A DNA stretch of 64,000 nt from Sediminitomix flava. Lineage in GTDB: Bacteria; Bacteroidota; Bacteroidia; Cytophagales; Flammeovirgaceae. The DNA lies in the NCBI RefSeq assembly GCF_003149185.1, contig NZ_QGDO01000001.1, positions 248,001 through 312,000 of the forward strand, read 5' to 3'. Below are positions 1 through 9,183 of the stretch, piece by piece (the first letter of the stretch is position 1; each line of letters begins with the position of its first letter). Below the pieces are notes generated by a model. The model had not been told where the DNA came from, made no database searches, and saw nothing but the letters and a program-made list of their open reading frames with translations. The position numbers were made by a program, and so were the translations under genes.

Positions 1-566
1 ATTTGTTCTTCAAATGCAGTCAGGGTAGTCAGATAACTTTTCGCCACCTTTACGCCTTCGTGAGCTGCGGTAAGATTCCAATAGGCTTGGTCTGTTTTCT
101 CGATTACATCTGCATAAGTCAGCTGATACTGTTCCTTGCTGACTTCCTCTCCTATTTTAGCTTGCTTATTTATTGACTTGATTTTCCCTCCTGTATAAAC
201 TGGGAGAGTCATTGTAATATCAGCGGTTGCAAGTGTGAATGATTCTTGTGTCATCGTTACAAATCCATCTGCTGGCACTCCCATGTCTGGAGGTAATAAA
301 TACCCCGGAATATCTAATTCAGCATTCAAATTAGGAATATAAGACCCAGAAGCTGAAGCATCGATATTTGGTAAATGAGCTTTCTTTGCCAGTTTCATTT
401 GTGCTTCCGCTTTCTCAATGTTAATAGCTGCAGCTTTCAAATCTTTGTTGTAAGCTATTGCCTGTGCTCTGCATTCCTCAAGCGTCAAGTTATTTTGGGC
501 TTGAGTAGCAAGTGCAGACAAGAAAAGTACTGCACCTGCAACATATTTGATCACTTGGTTATACAT
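1..566 (-). CDS. TolC-family outer membrane efflux protein (partial)
   Basis: This is the N-terminal part of a TolC-type outer-membrane channel; the rest lies beyond the left window edge. It starts at the ATG at 564-566 with a short signal peptide (a hydrophobic run ending in ALATQAQ). Then comes the typical start of an OEP domain, LTLEECRAQAIAYNKDLKAA, and alanine/glutamate-rich helical stretches such as INIEKAEAQMKLAKKAHLPN. The first 8 bp overlap the end of the upstream RND pump gene, so translation is probably coupled. The gene order (fusion protein, pump, channel) is that of a tripartite efflux operon, and this protein would be its outer-membrane exit duct. The exported substrate cannot be told from sequence. 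Confidence 0.9.
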   Translation of the reverse strand, partial: MYNQVIKYVAGAVLFLSALATQAQNNLTLEECRAQAIAYNKDLKAAAINIEKAEAQMKLAKKAHLPNIDASASGSYIPNLNAELDIPGYLLPPDMGVPADGFVTMTQESFTLATADITMTLPVYTGGKIKSINKQAKIGEEVSKEQYQLTYADVIEKTDQAYWNLTAAHEGVKVAKSYLTTLTAFEEQ

Positions 567-3500
567 GGCTAATTTCTTTTTCTTTTTTAGAAGCTTTCAA
601 TGGGCTAATGTCAACTTTGTAGAACTGTGCATAGAACACAGGTACAAGAATCAAGATGATGAGTGTCCCGACGAATAGACCAAACATGATCGTGATTGAC
701 ATGGACTTAAACATGGCATCTGCTAAAAGTGGAGCCATCCCCAAAATGGTAGTCAATGAAGCCATCATTACAGGACGCATACGCGATACGGAAGCGTCAA
801 TTGTAGCTTGTAATTGTGTTTTCCCTTCATCAATTCCCAAATTGATTTCATCTAACAGTACTACTGCATTTTTGATCATCATACCGATAAGACCTAGCGT
901 ACCGATAATTCCCATAAAGTCATAAGTAGCTCCTGTAGTGATAAAGCCCAAAACAACTCCAATAAAAGCATAGGGGAAAATCAAGAAGATAATCACGGGC
1001 TGCTTCAGGTTATTGAAAAGACCAATGATGATTACTAGCATCAATCCTAAGGCAAGTGGTAAATAAGTGGCTAACGCTTTATTCGCTTTCATGGCATTTG
1101 CTACTGTACCATCCCAACGTAATGAATAACCATCGGGTAAAGGAATTGCCTCTATATCATCTTTGATACTCGCAAAGAGTTCTTCTGGTGTATGCCCATC
1201 TTTTACATCACATTGTACTTTGAGCGCTCGTTTTCCATTGTACCTATAAACAGCTTCATTTTCCCAATCCAACTTCAAGGTATCAATAATATGTGCCAGT
1301 GGCGTACTTGCCTGACTTCTTTGCCCCCAAACAGGAATGTTACCGATATTCTCTAAATCTGATGCGAGTGGCGTATTTGTTCGAAGAACGACAGGAACCT
1401 GATCTTTACCTTCATAAATAGCTCCTATAGGCATTCCATTGGTCACTACCAAAATAGAATTTGCCATATCATTTCTGGTCAGACCAACTTTTTGAGCTTT
1501 CTCTACATCATAAATTGGCTTTAATACTTTCGATTCATTCAACCAGTTATCTGTAATTGATACGGCTAATTCTTCTTTTCGAAGTATTTCTTTTGCCTGT
1601 TCTGCCAAGTCTTTCAACACTGCAGGGTCAGGACCTGAAAATTCCATTTCTGTTTCAAAGTCAGTAAATACAGCTCCGTACTGAAGTATTCTCACAAATG
1701 ATTCTGGAAATTCTTTTTCAAAGTAAGCTTCCAATTCAGGAATTAACTTCGCTACAGTTTCTTTGTCTGTTGTTTCTACAATGAATTCTGCATAGTTATT
1801 TCCACCCATTGCCATCGGACGCATCAGCAAATAACGAACAGGTGGTCTCCCAACAGAACCTGTTACTTTCGTCACTTCATCGTAAGTAAGGATATGTTTC
1901 TGTGCTTTTTGAATATCTCGTTCAACAGCATCAATATCGCTTCCTTGAGGCAAGGTGTACTCAATTAAGAATTGGTCGTAAGCAATTGATGGAAAAAATC
2001 CGAGTTTAATAAACTTGAAACCGCCAAATGAAAGTATCAGTACCAACACACTTGAGGCTACAAATAATCTTTTATGCTTCAATGACCATTTGATTGTTTC
2101 TATGAAAGCTTTATAAATGAAACCATTATACAATTCGTCATTTTCTGAATTTGATTTTGATTGTTGCTTCTTGTAAAAGTATTTCGCCATAAATGGAGTT
2201 TGAACCATGGCAAATACCCAACTAAGTGCCAGAGAAATTACAAGTACAGAAAACAAAGAACTCATAAACTCACCCGACATATCTGGTGAAAGAGCTAATG
2301 GCATAAAGGCAAGAATAGCCACCAAAGTTGACCCTAATAATGGAATGGCTGTTTTCTTGGCTGTATCTACAAAAGCAAATTTAGGCTCAATTCCTTTCTT
2401 CAAATCCATCAAGATACCATCGGCAACTACGATCGAGTTATCTACGAGCATCCCCATAGCCAGAATGATTGCAGATAGAGTCACTCGATGCAATGGAAGA
2501 TCAATTGCCAACATACAAATCAAGGTTGCCAAGATTGTGAAGACTAAACCACTCGAGATCAACAAACCAGATCGCATTCCCATCGCAAATAACAATACTG
2601 CGATAACGATACCTACCGACGAAATCAAGTTCCAAATAAAGTTCTGTACAGCAGCATCTACACGCTCAGGTTGAGAGTAAACGGTGTTAATCTCGATACC
2701 TGCAGGTAATTCAGCCTTTACTTCCGCTAGTTTCTCATCAATTCTTTCGCCAAGTTCAACTACATTGATACCGGTTTCATTTGATAGCCCCAATGCCAAA
2801 GCTTGCTGATCATTGAAGTACATTGCCTCTCTTTTAGGCTCGAAATACGACTTTTGAACTTTGGCAATCTCTCCTAATCGGAATGAACTCCCCTCTTGTG
2901 TGGAGATCAAAAGGTTTTCAATATCTTCTATTTTATTGAGTTTATTCCCTACCCCTAAACGGATCGCATCTTTACCCGAAGCAATTTTACCAGAGTTTAC
3001 AATTGCTCCTTGATTCTGCATTTCCATTGCAATCAGCATAGGGTTTATTCCCAATTTCGCTAGCTCTTCTGTTGAAAAACGAATTTCAATTGATTCATTT
3101 TGTTTTCCAAAAATCTGCGATCGTCGAACGCCTTCAACACTCAGTAGCTCTTTCTCAATAAACTCAGTATAATCTGTTAGTTCAGCTTTAGAATAACCAT
3201 CTGCAGAAACTGCATAGAACATCCCATAGGTATCAGCAAAATCATCATTGACAATAGTCGGATAAGCTCCTTGTGGTAAATGTCCTTGTGCATCGCCTAC
3301 TTTTCTTCGTAAATGATCCCATAACTGAGGCAACTCATCCGTCTTTACCGTTTGTCGGATATTCACCTCAATCATGGACATTCCAGGAGTTGAATTCGAC
3401 TCTATAAAATCTATATTTTCAAGTTTTTGGATTGCCTCCTCTAGTACGTCTGTTACTTCCAACTCTACTTCATGTGCCGAAGCTCCAGGGTAAGCCGTTA

Positions 3501-3636
3501 TGACCAAAGCTGTTTTAAAAGGAATCTCAGCATCTTCAAGTTTACCAATCTTCTGATAAGCAAACAGTCCTCCGAATAGCACAGCGATAAGTACCACTGT
3601 GATCATCGCTTTCTGATTTAATATTTTCTCTAGCAT
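559..3636 (-). CDS. RND-family efflux pump, AcrB/HAE-type inner membrane transporter
   Basis: At 1,025 aa this is full length for a proton-driven RND pump. It has an N-terminal membrane anchor, two large periplasmic halves and twelve expected membrane helices. The membrane-4 proton-relay region reads GMLVDNSIVVADG, so the usual Asp-Asp pair is Asp-Asn, a variant I believe is common in Bacteroidota pumps. The C-terminal half has the matching TLGLIGMMIKNAVVLLDE segment. The start ATG overlaps the stop of the upstream membrane-fusion gene by one base (TAATG), and the end overlaps the TolC gene by 8 bp. The three genes are therefore one operon. No regulator gene sits next to it. Drug versus metal specificity is not resolvable; it lacks obvious Met-rich metal motifs. 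Confidence 0.95.
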   Translation of the reverse strand: MLEKILNQKAMITVVLIAVLFGGLFAYQKIGKLEDAEIPFKTALVITAYPGASAHEVELEVTDVLEEAIQKLENIDFIESNSTPGMSMIEVNIRQTVKTDELPQLWDHLRRKVGDAQGHLPQGAYPTIVNDDFADTYGMFYAVSADGYSKAELTDYTEFIEKELLSVEGVRRSQIFGKQNESIEIRFSTEELAKLGINPMLIAMEMQNQGAIVNSGKIASGKDAIRLGVGNKLNKIEDIENLLISTQEGSSFRLGEIAKVQKSYFEPKREAMYFNDQQALALGLSNETGINVVELGERIDEKLAEVKAELPAGIEINTVYSQPERVDAAVQNFIWNLISSVGIVIAVLLFAMGMRSGLLISSGLVFTILATLICMLAIDLPLHRVTLSAIILAMGMLVDNSIVVADGILMDLKKGIEPKFAFVDTAKKTAIPLLGSTLVAILAFMPLALSPDMSGEFMSSLFSVLVISLALSWVFAMVQTPFMAKYFYKKQQSKSNSENDELYNGFIYKAFIETIKWSLKHKRLFVASSVLVLILSFGGFKFIKLGFFPSIAYDQFLIEYTLPQGSDIDAVERDIQKAQKHILTYDEVTKVTGSVGRPPVRYLLMRPMAMGGNNYAEFIVETTDKETVAKLIPELEAYFEKEFPESFVRILQYGAVFTDFETEMEFSGPDPAVLKDLAEQAKEILRKEELAVSITDNWLNESKVLKPIYDVEKAQKVGLTRNDMANSILVVTNGMPIGAIYEGKDQVPVVLRTNTPLASDLENIGNIPVWGQRSQASTPLAHIIDTLKLDWENEAVYRYNGKRALKVQCDVKDGHTPEELFASIKDDIEAIPLPDGYSLRWDGTVANAMKANKALATYLPLALGLMLVIIIGLFNNLKQPVIIFLIFPYAFIGVVLGFITTGATYDFMGIIGTLGLIGMMIKNAVVLLDEINLGIDEGKTQLQATIDASVSRMRPVMMASLTTILGMAPLLADAMFKSMSITIMFGLFVGTLIILILVPVFYAQFYKVDISPLKASKKEKEISHV

Positions 3637-4697
3637 TATAGTAGCCCTCCTATGTTAGTTGACGATGCTTCTTTAATGGCTTTCACCTCTTGCCCTTCAA
3701 ACAGGTAATTTACTCCTGCTGCCACAACCTGATCTTGAGTATTCAAACCTGCTTTCACCTCTACGTTACCATCTGATAAAAGCTTTCCTAGCTTCACTTC
3801 TTTCTTTTGGAGTTTGCCATCTTTAGCCTTCATAACCCACACATAATTTTTACCATTTTTGGTGAATAATGCGCTGATCGGAATAATGGCACTACTTACA
3901 TCAGAGGCTTCATTATATAAGCTAATGTCTGCCGACATCCCTGCTCTAATATTTTCTTTGGCATCATTTAAGAAAGTATATCGCACTTCGTATAAGTTAT
4001 CGCGCCCAGCCTTCTGACTGATGGATTTGAGCTTAACTTCTTTATCATAAATATTTTTATCCTTCAGACTGAGAAGTGCTTTCTCATTTTGCTTTACTAT
4101 ATCTAATTGTTTTGTTGTAGCCTTCACGACAACCTCAAAAGAAGAAATATCAATAATTCCGACAATCGGTTGACCTGGACCCACTGTCTCGAAATTATTC
4201 GCCATTGTATGTGTGATATAGCCCGAAAATGGAGTCTTTAATTGGGTATCTTTCAGTTGATTTTGAGCATGTTCATAAGCACTACTTGCCATTTCAAAAC
4301 CCGATTTTACTTTATCGTAATTATTGGCTGGTAATTTTCCTTTTTCATAAAGCGTTTTCATGCGCTCAAACTCAGCTTCTACTTGTTCAAACTGTGCTTT
4401 AGCTTGTCTTACAGCAATCTCATAATCTCGTTTATCTATAGTAGCGATTACTTGTCCTTTTTGTACATAATCGCCTTCACTAACAGATAATTTTGCCAAA
4501 GGACCGCCTACTCTAAAAGATAGATTTACAGCATCTTTCTCTAAGACTTGTGCATTAAATGAAATAGCCTTTGGGCTCTGAATAGATTGAATTGTTGTTA
4601 TCTTGACGAGCTTAGCGCTCTTAATTTCCTTTTCTTGGTCTGGCGAACAACTTGCTAGTAATGCTGAAGCCAAAATGATGTGAAGTACTTTTTGCAT
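3636..4697 (-). CDS. RND efflux periplasmic adaptor (membrane fusion protein), lipoprotein
   Basis: This 353-aa HlyD/AcrA-type adaptor links the inner-membrane pump to the outer-membrane channel. A lipobox (LLASC, Cys17) predicts lipid anchoring. A lipoyl/barrel-sandwich half motif (LSVSEGDYVQKGQVIATID) is followed by an alpha-helical hairpin (about residues 90-150, rich in Q, A and E) and the second lipoyl half (LKTPFSGYITHTMANNFETV). Beta-barrel and membrane-proximal domains come last. It is the first gene of the operon. The 229 bp upstream separate it from a divergent gene and would carry the promoter, but I could not pick a convincing -7/-33 pair. Confidence 0.93.
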   Translation of the reverse strand: MQKVLHIILASALLASCSPDQEKEIKSAKLVKITTIQSIQSPKAISFNAQVLEKDAVNLSFRVGGPLAKLSVSEGDYVQKGQVIATIDKRDYEIAVRQAKAQFEQVEAEFERMKTLYEKGKLPANNYDKVKSGFEMASSAYEHAQNQLKDTQLKTPFSGYITHTMANNFETVGPGQPIVGIIDISSFEVVVKATTKQLDIVKQNEKALLSLKDKNIYDKEVKLKSISQKAGRDNLYEVRYTFLNDAKENIRAGMSADISLYNEASDVSSAIIPISALFTKNGKNYVWVMKAKDGKLQKKEVKLGKLLSDGNVEVKAGLNTQDQVVAAGVNYLFEGQEVKAIKEASSTNIGGLL

Positions 4698-4926
4698 GAA
4701 TTCTGATCTGATTAATGATTTGATGTTTCAAAAGTAGATCAGTGTATCCTCAGAAAGTGTCAAAAAAAATGTTGAATGCTAAAATTAGGTAATGAAATGC
4801 ATCAAAGTAAAGGTGAAGTGAAAGGGGATGAAATTGTATTATTTATTTTCTACATTAGTAACACCATAAACCATAAATCACACTTTCAATAGATCTATTT
4901 TTTTATTTCACGATTAACCAACTACT

Positions 4927-5343
4927 ATGAAACGAATTTACTTTATCCCTATCGGTAAAAAAAGGTGGTTTTGGCTACCACTTATACTCTTATCTGGCAT
5001 ATTTATCATCTCAGGACTCTTTGAACCCATTATTTTTGGTAACCCGAAACTATATAAATACTTTGCTACCATAGGTCACCTTATTCTAATAGGATTTTAT
5101 AGCCGTATGTTTTGGCATAAAAATTCTGTTCAGTGGAATAAATTAGGAATGCATATTAGACTCAATTCGATCTTTGGAAAATCAATCTCTTTTGCAGATG
5201 TAAAGACTGCTGAAATTCGTGAAAGTGAATTAATCATAATTGAAAAAGATAATCGTAAAAGAGTTTTCAATATAAAAGATGTACAAAAAGATGATGTTGT
5301 GAAGCTTCATAAAATCATTGAAAAATACTCTTCTGTTGCGTAA
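4927..5343 (+). CDS. Small membrane protein of unknown function, copy 1 of a tandem duplication
   Basis: A 138-aa protein I do not recognise. Two hydrophobic segments (about residues 15-36 and 45-62) are followed by a soluble, beta-rich C-terminal half, IRLNSIFGKSISFADVKTAE onward. That half has the look of a PH-like or YcxB-like domain seen in small bacterial membrane proteins, but this is only a resemblance. It is nearly identical to the gene at 5742-6158: the last roughly 75 residues are the same and the differences are confined to the membrane part. The identity continues through the stop codon and the terminator. The start ATG follows the shared element CAACTACTATGAAAC. Confidence 0.75.
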   Translation: MKRIYFIPIGKKRWFWLPLILLSGIFIISGLFEPIIFGNPKLYKYFATIGHLILIGFYSRMFWHKNSVQWNKLGMHIRLNSIFGKSISFADVKTAEIRESELIIIEKDNRKRVFNIKDVQKDDVVKLHKIIEKYSSVA

Positions 5344-5388
5344 TTTAAATTCATCAAAATGAAGGTTTCTCAGCTAAATGAACTACAT

Positions 5389-5429
5389 AAAAAACCTTCC
5401 TTATAGACAATCTTTAAGGAAGGTTTTTT
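5389..5429 (+). terminator. Rho-independent terminator of the 138-aa gene, copy 1
   Basis: The perfect 15-bp arms AAAAAACCTTCCTTA and TAAGGAAGGTTTTTT flank an 11-base loop. The arms end in A and T runs, so the hairpin could work on both strands. It is duplicated with the gene. Confidence 0.9.
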
Positions 5430-5455
5430 GAGTTTGGGCAAACTTCAGATTATAG

Positions 5456-5725
5456 AGCTATTTATCAGATAAGTCAAGTATATTTTTTAATGTAATGATT
5501 ATCAAGGATTTTAATTTGAATTCAAATATTAATTATTCAAAATATAATACCCCTTTAGATATTGAAACAAGTCATAATTTAGCTATTGGCACTGGATTTC
5601 AATACAATAATAAAATTAGTATTGAGTTAAGTTATGAAACTGACAGAAACCTTCTTATTACTTACCAATCGTGGTATACTAATTTTCAGACAACATCTAT
5701 TAAATTAGGATATAGATTATTCTAA
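5456..5725 (+). pseudogene. C-terminal fragment of an outer-membrane beta-barrel protein
   Basis: A frame open from 5456 (first ATG 5495) encodes about 90 residues with alternating polar and hydrophobic strands, such as HNLAIGTGFQYNNKISIELS. It ends in TSIKLGYRLF, a terminal aromatic typical of the last strand of a porin-type barrel. There is no signal peptide or N-terminal barrel. The open frame begins almost exactly where the upstream duplicated block ends (about 5453). I therefore read it as the tail of a larger outer-membrane protein cut by the duplication event. Expression is unlikely to give a functional product. Confidence 0.6.
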
Positions 5726-5741
5726 TAATAAAACAACTACT

Positions 5742-6158
5742 ATGAAACAAATTCACTTTATCCCTACCGGTAAAAAAAGGTGGTTTTGGTCACCGCTTAT
5801 ACTCTTGTCTTGCATATTTATCATCTCAGGACTCTTTGAACCCATTATTTTTGGTAACCCGAAACTATATAAATACTTTATAACCATAGGTGACCTTATT
5901 CTAGTAGGATTTTACAGCCGTATATTTTGGCATAAAAATTCTGTTCAGTGGAATAAATTAGGAATGCATATTAGACTCAATTCGATCTTTGGAAAATCAA
6001 TCTCTTTTGCAGATGTAAAGACTGCTGAAATTCGTGAAAGTGAATTAATCATAATTGAAAAAGATAATCGTAAAAGAGTTTTCAATATAAAAGATGTACA
6101 AAAAGATGATGTTGTGAAGCTTCATAAAATCATTGAAAAATACTCTTCTGTTGCGTAA
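5742..6158 (+). CDS. Small membrane protein of unknown function, copy 2 of a tandem duplication
   Basis: A 138-aa paralogue of the gene at 4927, differing at only about ten residues, all in the N-terminal half. The first copy reads IPIGKKRWFWLPLILLSG where this one reads IPTGKKRWFWSPLILLSC. The soluble C-terminal half is unchanged at protein level and nearly so at DNA level, which points to a recent duplication. It lies 16 bp downstream of a broken outer-membrane protein tail and converges on the GHL10 gene. The function is unknown. Confidence 0.75.
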   Translation: MKQIHFIPTGKKRWFWSPLILLSCIFIISGLFEPIIFGNPKLYKYFITIGDLILVGFYSRIFWHKNSVQWNKLGMHIRLNSIFGKSISFADVKTAEIRESELIIIEKDNRKRVFNIKDVQKDDVVKLHKIIEKYSSVA

Positions 6159-6203
6159 TTTAAATTCATCAAAATGAAGGTTTCTCAGCTAAATGAACTA
6201 CGT

Positions 6204-6244
6204 AAAAAACCTTCCTTATAGACAATCTTTAAGGAAGGTTTTTT
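6204..6244 (+). terminator. Rho-independent terminator of the 138-aa gene, copy 2
   Basis: This is the same 15-bp-arm hairpin as at 5389-5429. Here it sits between two convergent genes and its A/T-flanked symmetry would let it stop both transcripts. Confidence 0.9.
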
Positions 6245-6272
6245 GAGTTTGGGCAAACTTCAGATTTTAGAA

Positions 6273-9059
6273 CTATTTTTGAATATAGACTTTTGAAGAA
6301 TAGATCTTATCACCTATAAATACTTGGAAAATATAGAGACCAACTTCTACATCTCTTACATCAACGAGAGTTTGATTATTATCTTCTACCATAGCTTTTC
6401 CTTCTTTGATAATTCCTCCACTTAGGTCTCTCAAGAGCCATAATTTAGGAGTAGACGAGTCCAATGTTTGGAACTTTATGTATTTAGTGGCTGGATTTGG
6501 AAATACAGTAATTCCATCATTCAGAAGAATATCACTATTTGTCAATACCACAGGAATTGTCGTAAAAGAAACGACTTCTGACCATTCTCCTTTTCCTGCT
6601 CCAGAATTTGATGCTGCGACTCTCACATAATACGTTTTATCTTCTTCTGTACCTGAGAAAACATAAGTCGTATCTTTCGCATCATACTTCCAGATATTCT
6701 TTAAAGTCTTACTGAAATCTTCCTTTTCAGAAATTTGGATATTATAACTACTAGTATTTTGAGTCTCAGTCCAAGAAACCTCTAAAGCATAACCTGGCTC
6801 AACTACTAAATGATGTGTAGGTGACAGAATTTGAGGAGTTTCCGCAGGGTAATGAAGTGTTTTAAAACGGTGAACAACCCAATCTGATTCATATTCACTA
6901 TTTACAACCTTCACTCTGATGTCATAATATTCTAACTCCTCTAAAGCTTCAGTGATCTGATAACTTTTTTCTGAAGCACTTACAGTCACGTCAACTAAAG
7001 GAGTATCATTTTCAAAAGTTGCAGTAGTGCTTTTGATCTGAATTTTGAAAGACTCAGCGGTTTCTAAAGCATCCCAAGTAATTGTCATTAATGGATCTAC
7101 ATCTTTTTCATTATCTGAAGGACTTAGTAAAGAGGGCTTTCTCAAGCGATCAATCTCAAATGAGGCTGTAGATGAATACTCACTTCCTCCTGCTAAATTT
7201 AAAGCTTGAATCCTCCAATAGTAAGTAATCTCACCATCTAAATCAATTTGAGAAATATGAAATGAATTTTGAGTAACAGTATCTGTTTCAAATACTAAAT
7301 CTTGAAAACTTGATGAGGTACTTACTTCTATTCGGTAAGACATTGCTCCTAAAGAATGCTCCCAATCTAACGTTCCCGTTTCGTAAGCCAACACTACATC
7401 TGATTCCGAAGTAATAATTGGCGTTTCAGGTACTTCAAGTCCTGACCATACTTCATTTGATTGTACATTCCCGAAACGATCATAAACCCAAATACTGTAG
7501 TATTTGTCTTCATTTGTCATTTCAGATCCAGTGGCATCAAATACATTGCCATACGCTATGGCTTTCATGTCTTCAAGGCTAGGTGTTGTGCTAGGGTCTG
7601 TGGTTTCTAAAACTATAAATCTATAGTTTTCTGCATCAGGATAATCCCATGTAAGAGTGGCTGTTTCACCTTCATTTTGTTCAAATCGGATATTTGTCAC
7701 ACCATCCCCCGACAACTCTAGTTCTTCATTGATCATGACAGGCAATAGCACCTTTGCTTGATAAACGTCTGTTAGCATGTAATCTGAAAGACCGCTTACA
7801 CGCCAAAAATCCATAGCCCTAAAGTATACACTCCCTTTCACTCCTTTTGCATCATTTGCACGGTTGATTTTTACTTGTCTTGTAATTTGACTTAACGTCC
7901 AAGCATCCGCGGATATTCGGCTATTTGAATTAGAACTTTGATCAAAATATTCCTTTTGTTCGTGTAATACATCAAGATTTGAATCACTCAAATCACTCTT
8001 GCGAGTGGCAGGACTATTACTCAATCTATATGTACCTTGACCTGTATAAATATGACTATCAAATTTATCAGACATATCTGCCCACCAATTATTCAGTGTT
8101 TCATAATCTTGCCCTCCACCTGTAGGCCAATACTGCTGAGGTGTGATATAGTCGACAGTTCCTTCTTTCATCCAAGCAAGCGCATCACAATAAATCGTAT
8201 TGTAAGCATCTAAGCCAACAATTCCAGCAGGCAAGTCAACATCATAATCTGCTGCAGCTTGTGCATCCGTACTCCAAATTCCAAATGGACTAATACCAAA
8301 ACGAACATATTCTTTCTTAGCCTTAATAGCTTGGTATACTTTTCTAACCATACTATTAATACTACCTCTTCTAAACTCGGCTAAACTCTGACCTTCTTCA
8401 GCATAAGCATCAAACTGCTCTTGATCTAAAGATGCATGTGTACCTCCGTATGCATAGAAATAATCATCAAAATGTACACCATCAACGTCATAACGATCTA
8501 CAACATCTTCTACCACTTCCGCTATATAATCTGCCACTTCAGGTATTCCTGGGTTTAAAATCATACTACCATCATCATAAGCTATAGCCCATTCTGGATG
8601 TTCTTTGTAAACGTGACCTTCTCCAAAGTAACTATCTGAAGGATTTTTCGCTGAAGATATTCGGTATGGATTCATCCATGCATGAAGCTCCAGTCCTCTT
8701 TTATGAGCTTCTTCAATAGCAAAAGTTAGAGGATCATAGCCAGGATCAACTCCTTGACTTCCTGTAAGGAATCGTGACCAAGGCTCTAGGTCAGAAGCAT
8801 ACAGTGCATCACACTCAGGACGAATTTGAAATAAAACTGCATTCATATTCATCGCTTGAAAGTGATCCAACATTTCTATTAAATCTTGCTTTTGAGCTTC
8901 TGAATCCCCTTTGTCACTATTCTTTGGCCAATCTAAATTACTCACAGAAGTTAGCCACACTCCTCTAAATTCTTTCTCTGGGCTTTCTTGCGCCCAAGAT
9001 GTATGTCCGAATCCTAATAGAAAGGATGATAAAATAAAAAGTAAAAATTGATTTCTCAT
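6273..9059 (-). CDS. Secreted GHL10/DUF187 glycoside hydrolase with Fn3 repeats and T9SS sorting domain
   Basis: I use the ATG at 9057-9059 because it directly precedes a good signal peptide (MRNQFLLFILSSFLLGFG, cleaved near WAQ); the frame is open 8 codons further upstream. The protein is 928 aa. The GHL10 barrel spans about residues 30-360, with FRGVWLTSVSNLDWP, AVLFQIRPECDALY, LELHAWMNPYRIS and DVDGVHFDDYFY. The last carries the acidic pair expected at the active site. Several Fn3-like domains follow, then a type IX secretion sorting domain (VFPNPATKYIKF to the C-terminus). E. coli DigH/YddW of this family cuts peptidoglycan glycan strands. The gene is downstream of a SusC/SusD cluster but separated from it by a hairpin at 9129-9164. 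Confidence 0.9.
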   Translation of the reverse strand: MRNQFLLFILSSFLLGFGHTSWAQESPEKEFRGVWLTSVSNLDWPKNSDKGDSEAQKQDLIEMLDHFQAMNMNAVLFQIRPECDALYASDLEPWSRFLTGSQGVDPGYDPLTFAIEEAHKRGLELHAWMNPYRISSAKNPSDSYFGEGHVYKEHPEWAIAYDDGSMILNPGIPEVADYIAEVVEDVVDRYDVDGVHFDDYFYAYGGTHASLDQEQFDAYAEEGQSLAEFRRGSINSMVRKVYQAIKAKKEYVRFGISPFGIWSTDAQAAADYDVDLPAGIVGLDAYNTIYCDALAWMKEGTVDYITPQQYWPTGGGQDYETLNNWWADMSDKFDSHIYTGQGTYRLSNSPATRKSDLSDSNLDVLHEQKEYFDQSSNSNSRISADAWTLSQITRQVKINRANDAKGVKGSVYFRAMDFWRVSGLSDYMLTDVYQAKVLLPVMINEELELSGDGVTNIRFEQNEGETATLTWDYPDAENYRFIVLETTDPSTTPSLEDMKAIAYGNVFDATGSEMTNEDKYYSIWVYDRFGNVQSNEVWSGLEVPETPIITSESDVVLAYETGTLDWEHSLGAMSYRIEVSTSSSFQDLVFETDTVTQNSFHISQIDLDGEITYYWRIQALNLAGGSEYSSTASFEIDRLRKPSLLSPSDNEKDVDPLMTITWDALETAESFKIQIKSTTATFENDTPLVDVTVSASEKSYQITEALEELEYYDIRVKVVNSEYESDWVVHRFKTLHYPAETPQILSPTHHLVVEPGYALEVSWTETQNTSSYNIQISEKEDFSKTLKNIWKYDAKDTTYVFSGTEEDKTYYVRVAASNSGAGKGEWSEVVSFTTIPVVLTNSDILLNDGITVFPNPATKYIKFQTLDSSTPKLWLLRDLSGGIIKEGKAMVEDNNQTLVDVRDVEVGLYIFQVFIGDKIYSSKVYIQK

Positions 9060-9128
9060 AACATAACTCTTACACATTGACACTATAAGACTACAATTGT
9101 AAAAAATTTCAGATGGCGATATTGTGGA

Positions 9129-9164
9129 AAAGCCCCATGTGCAACAGTGTTACAATGGGGCTTT
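9129..9164 (-). terminator. Hairpin terminator or attenuator between the lipoprotein and GHL10 genes
   Basis: The arms AAAGCCCCAT and ATGGGGCTTT surround a 16-base loop. The T-run on the minus strand is short (TTTT), so it may attenuate rather than fully stop transcription into the GHL10 gene. Confidence 0.7.
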
Positions 9165-9183
9165 AATTGAGTACTAATATTTA

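Noticed and set aside
2207-2674. A 155-aa plus-strand frame inside the RND pump gene
   Set aside because: Antisense shadow of a clearly real gene; no independent coding features.
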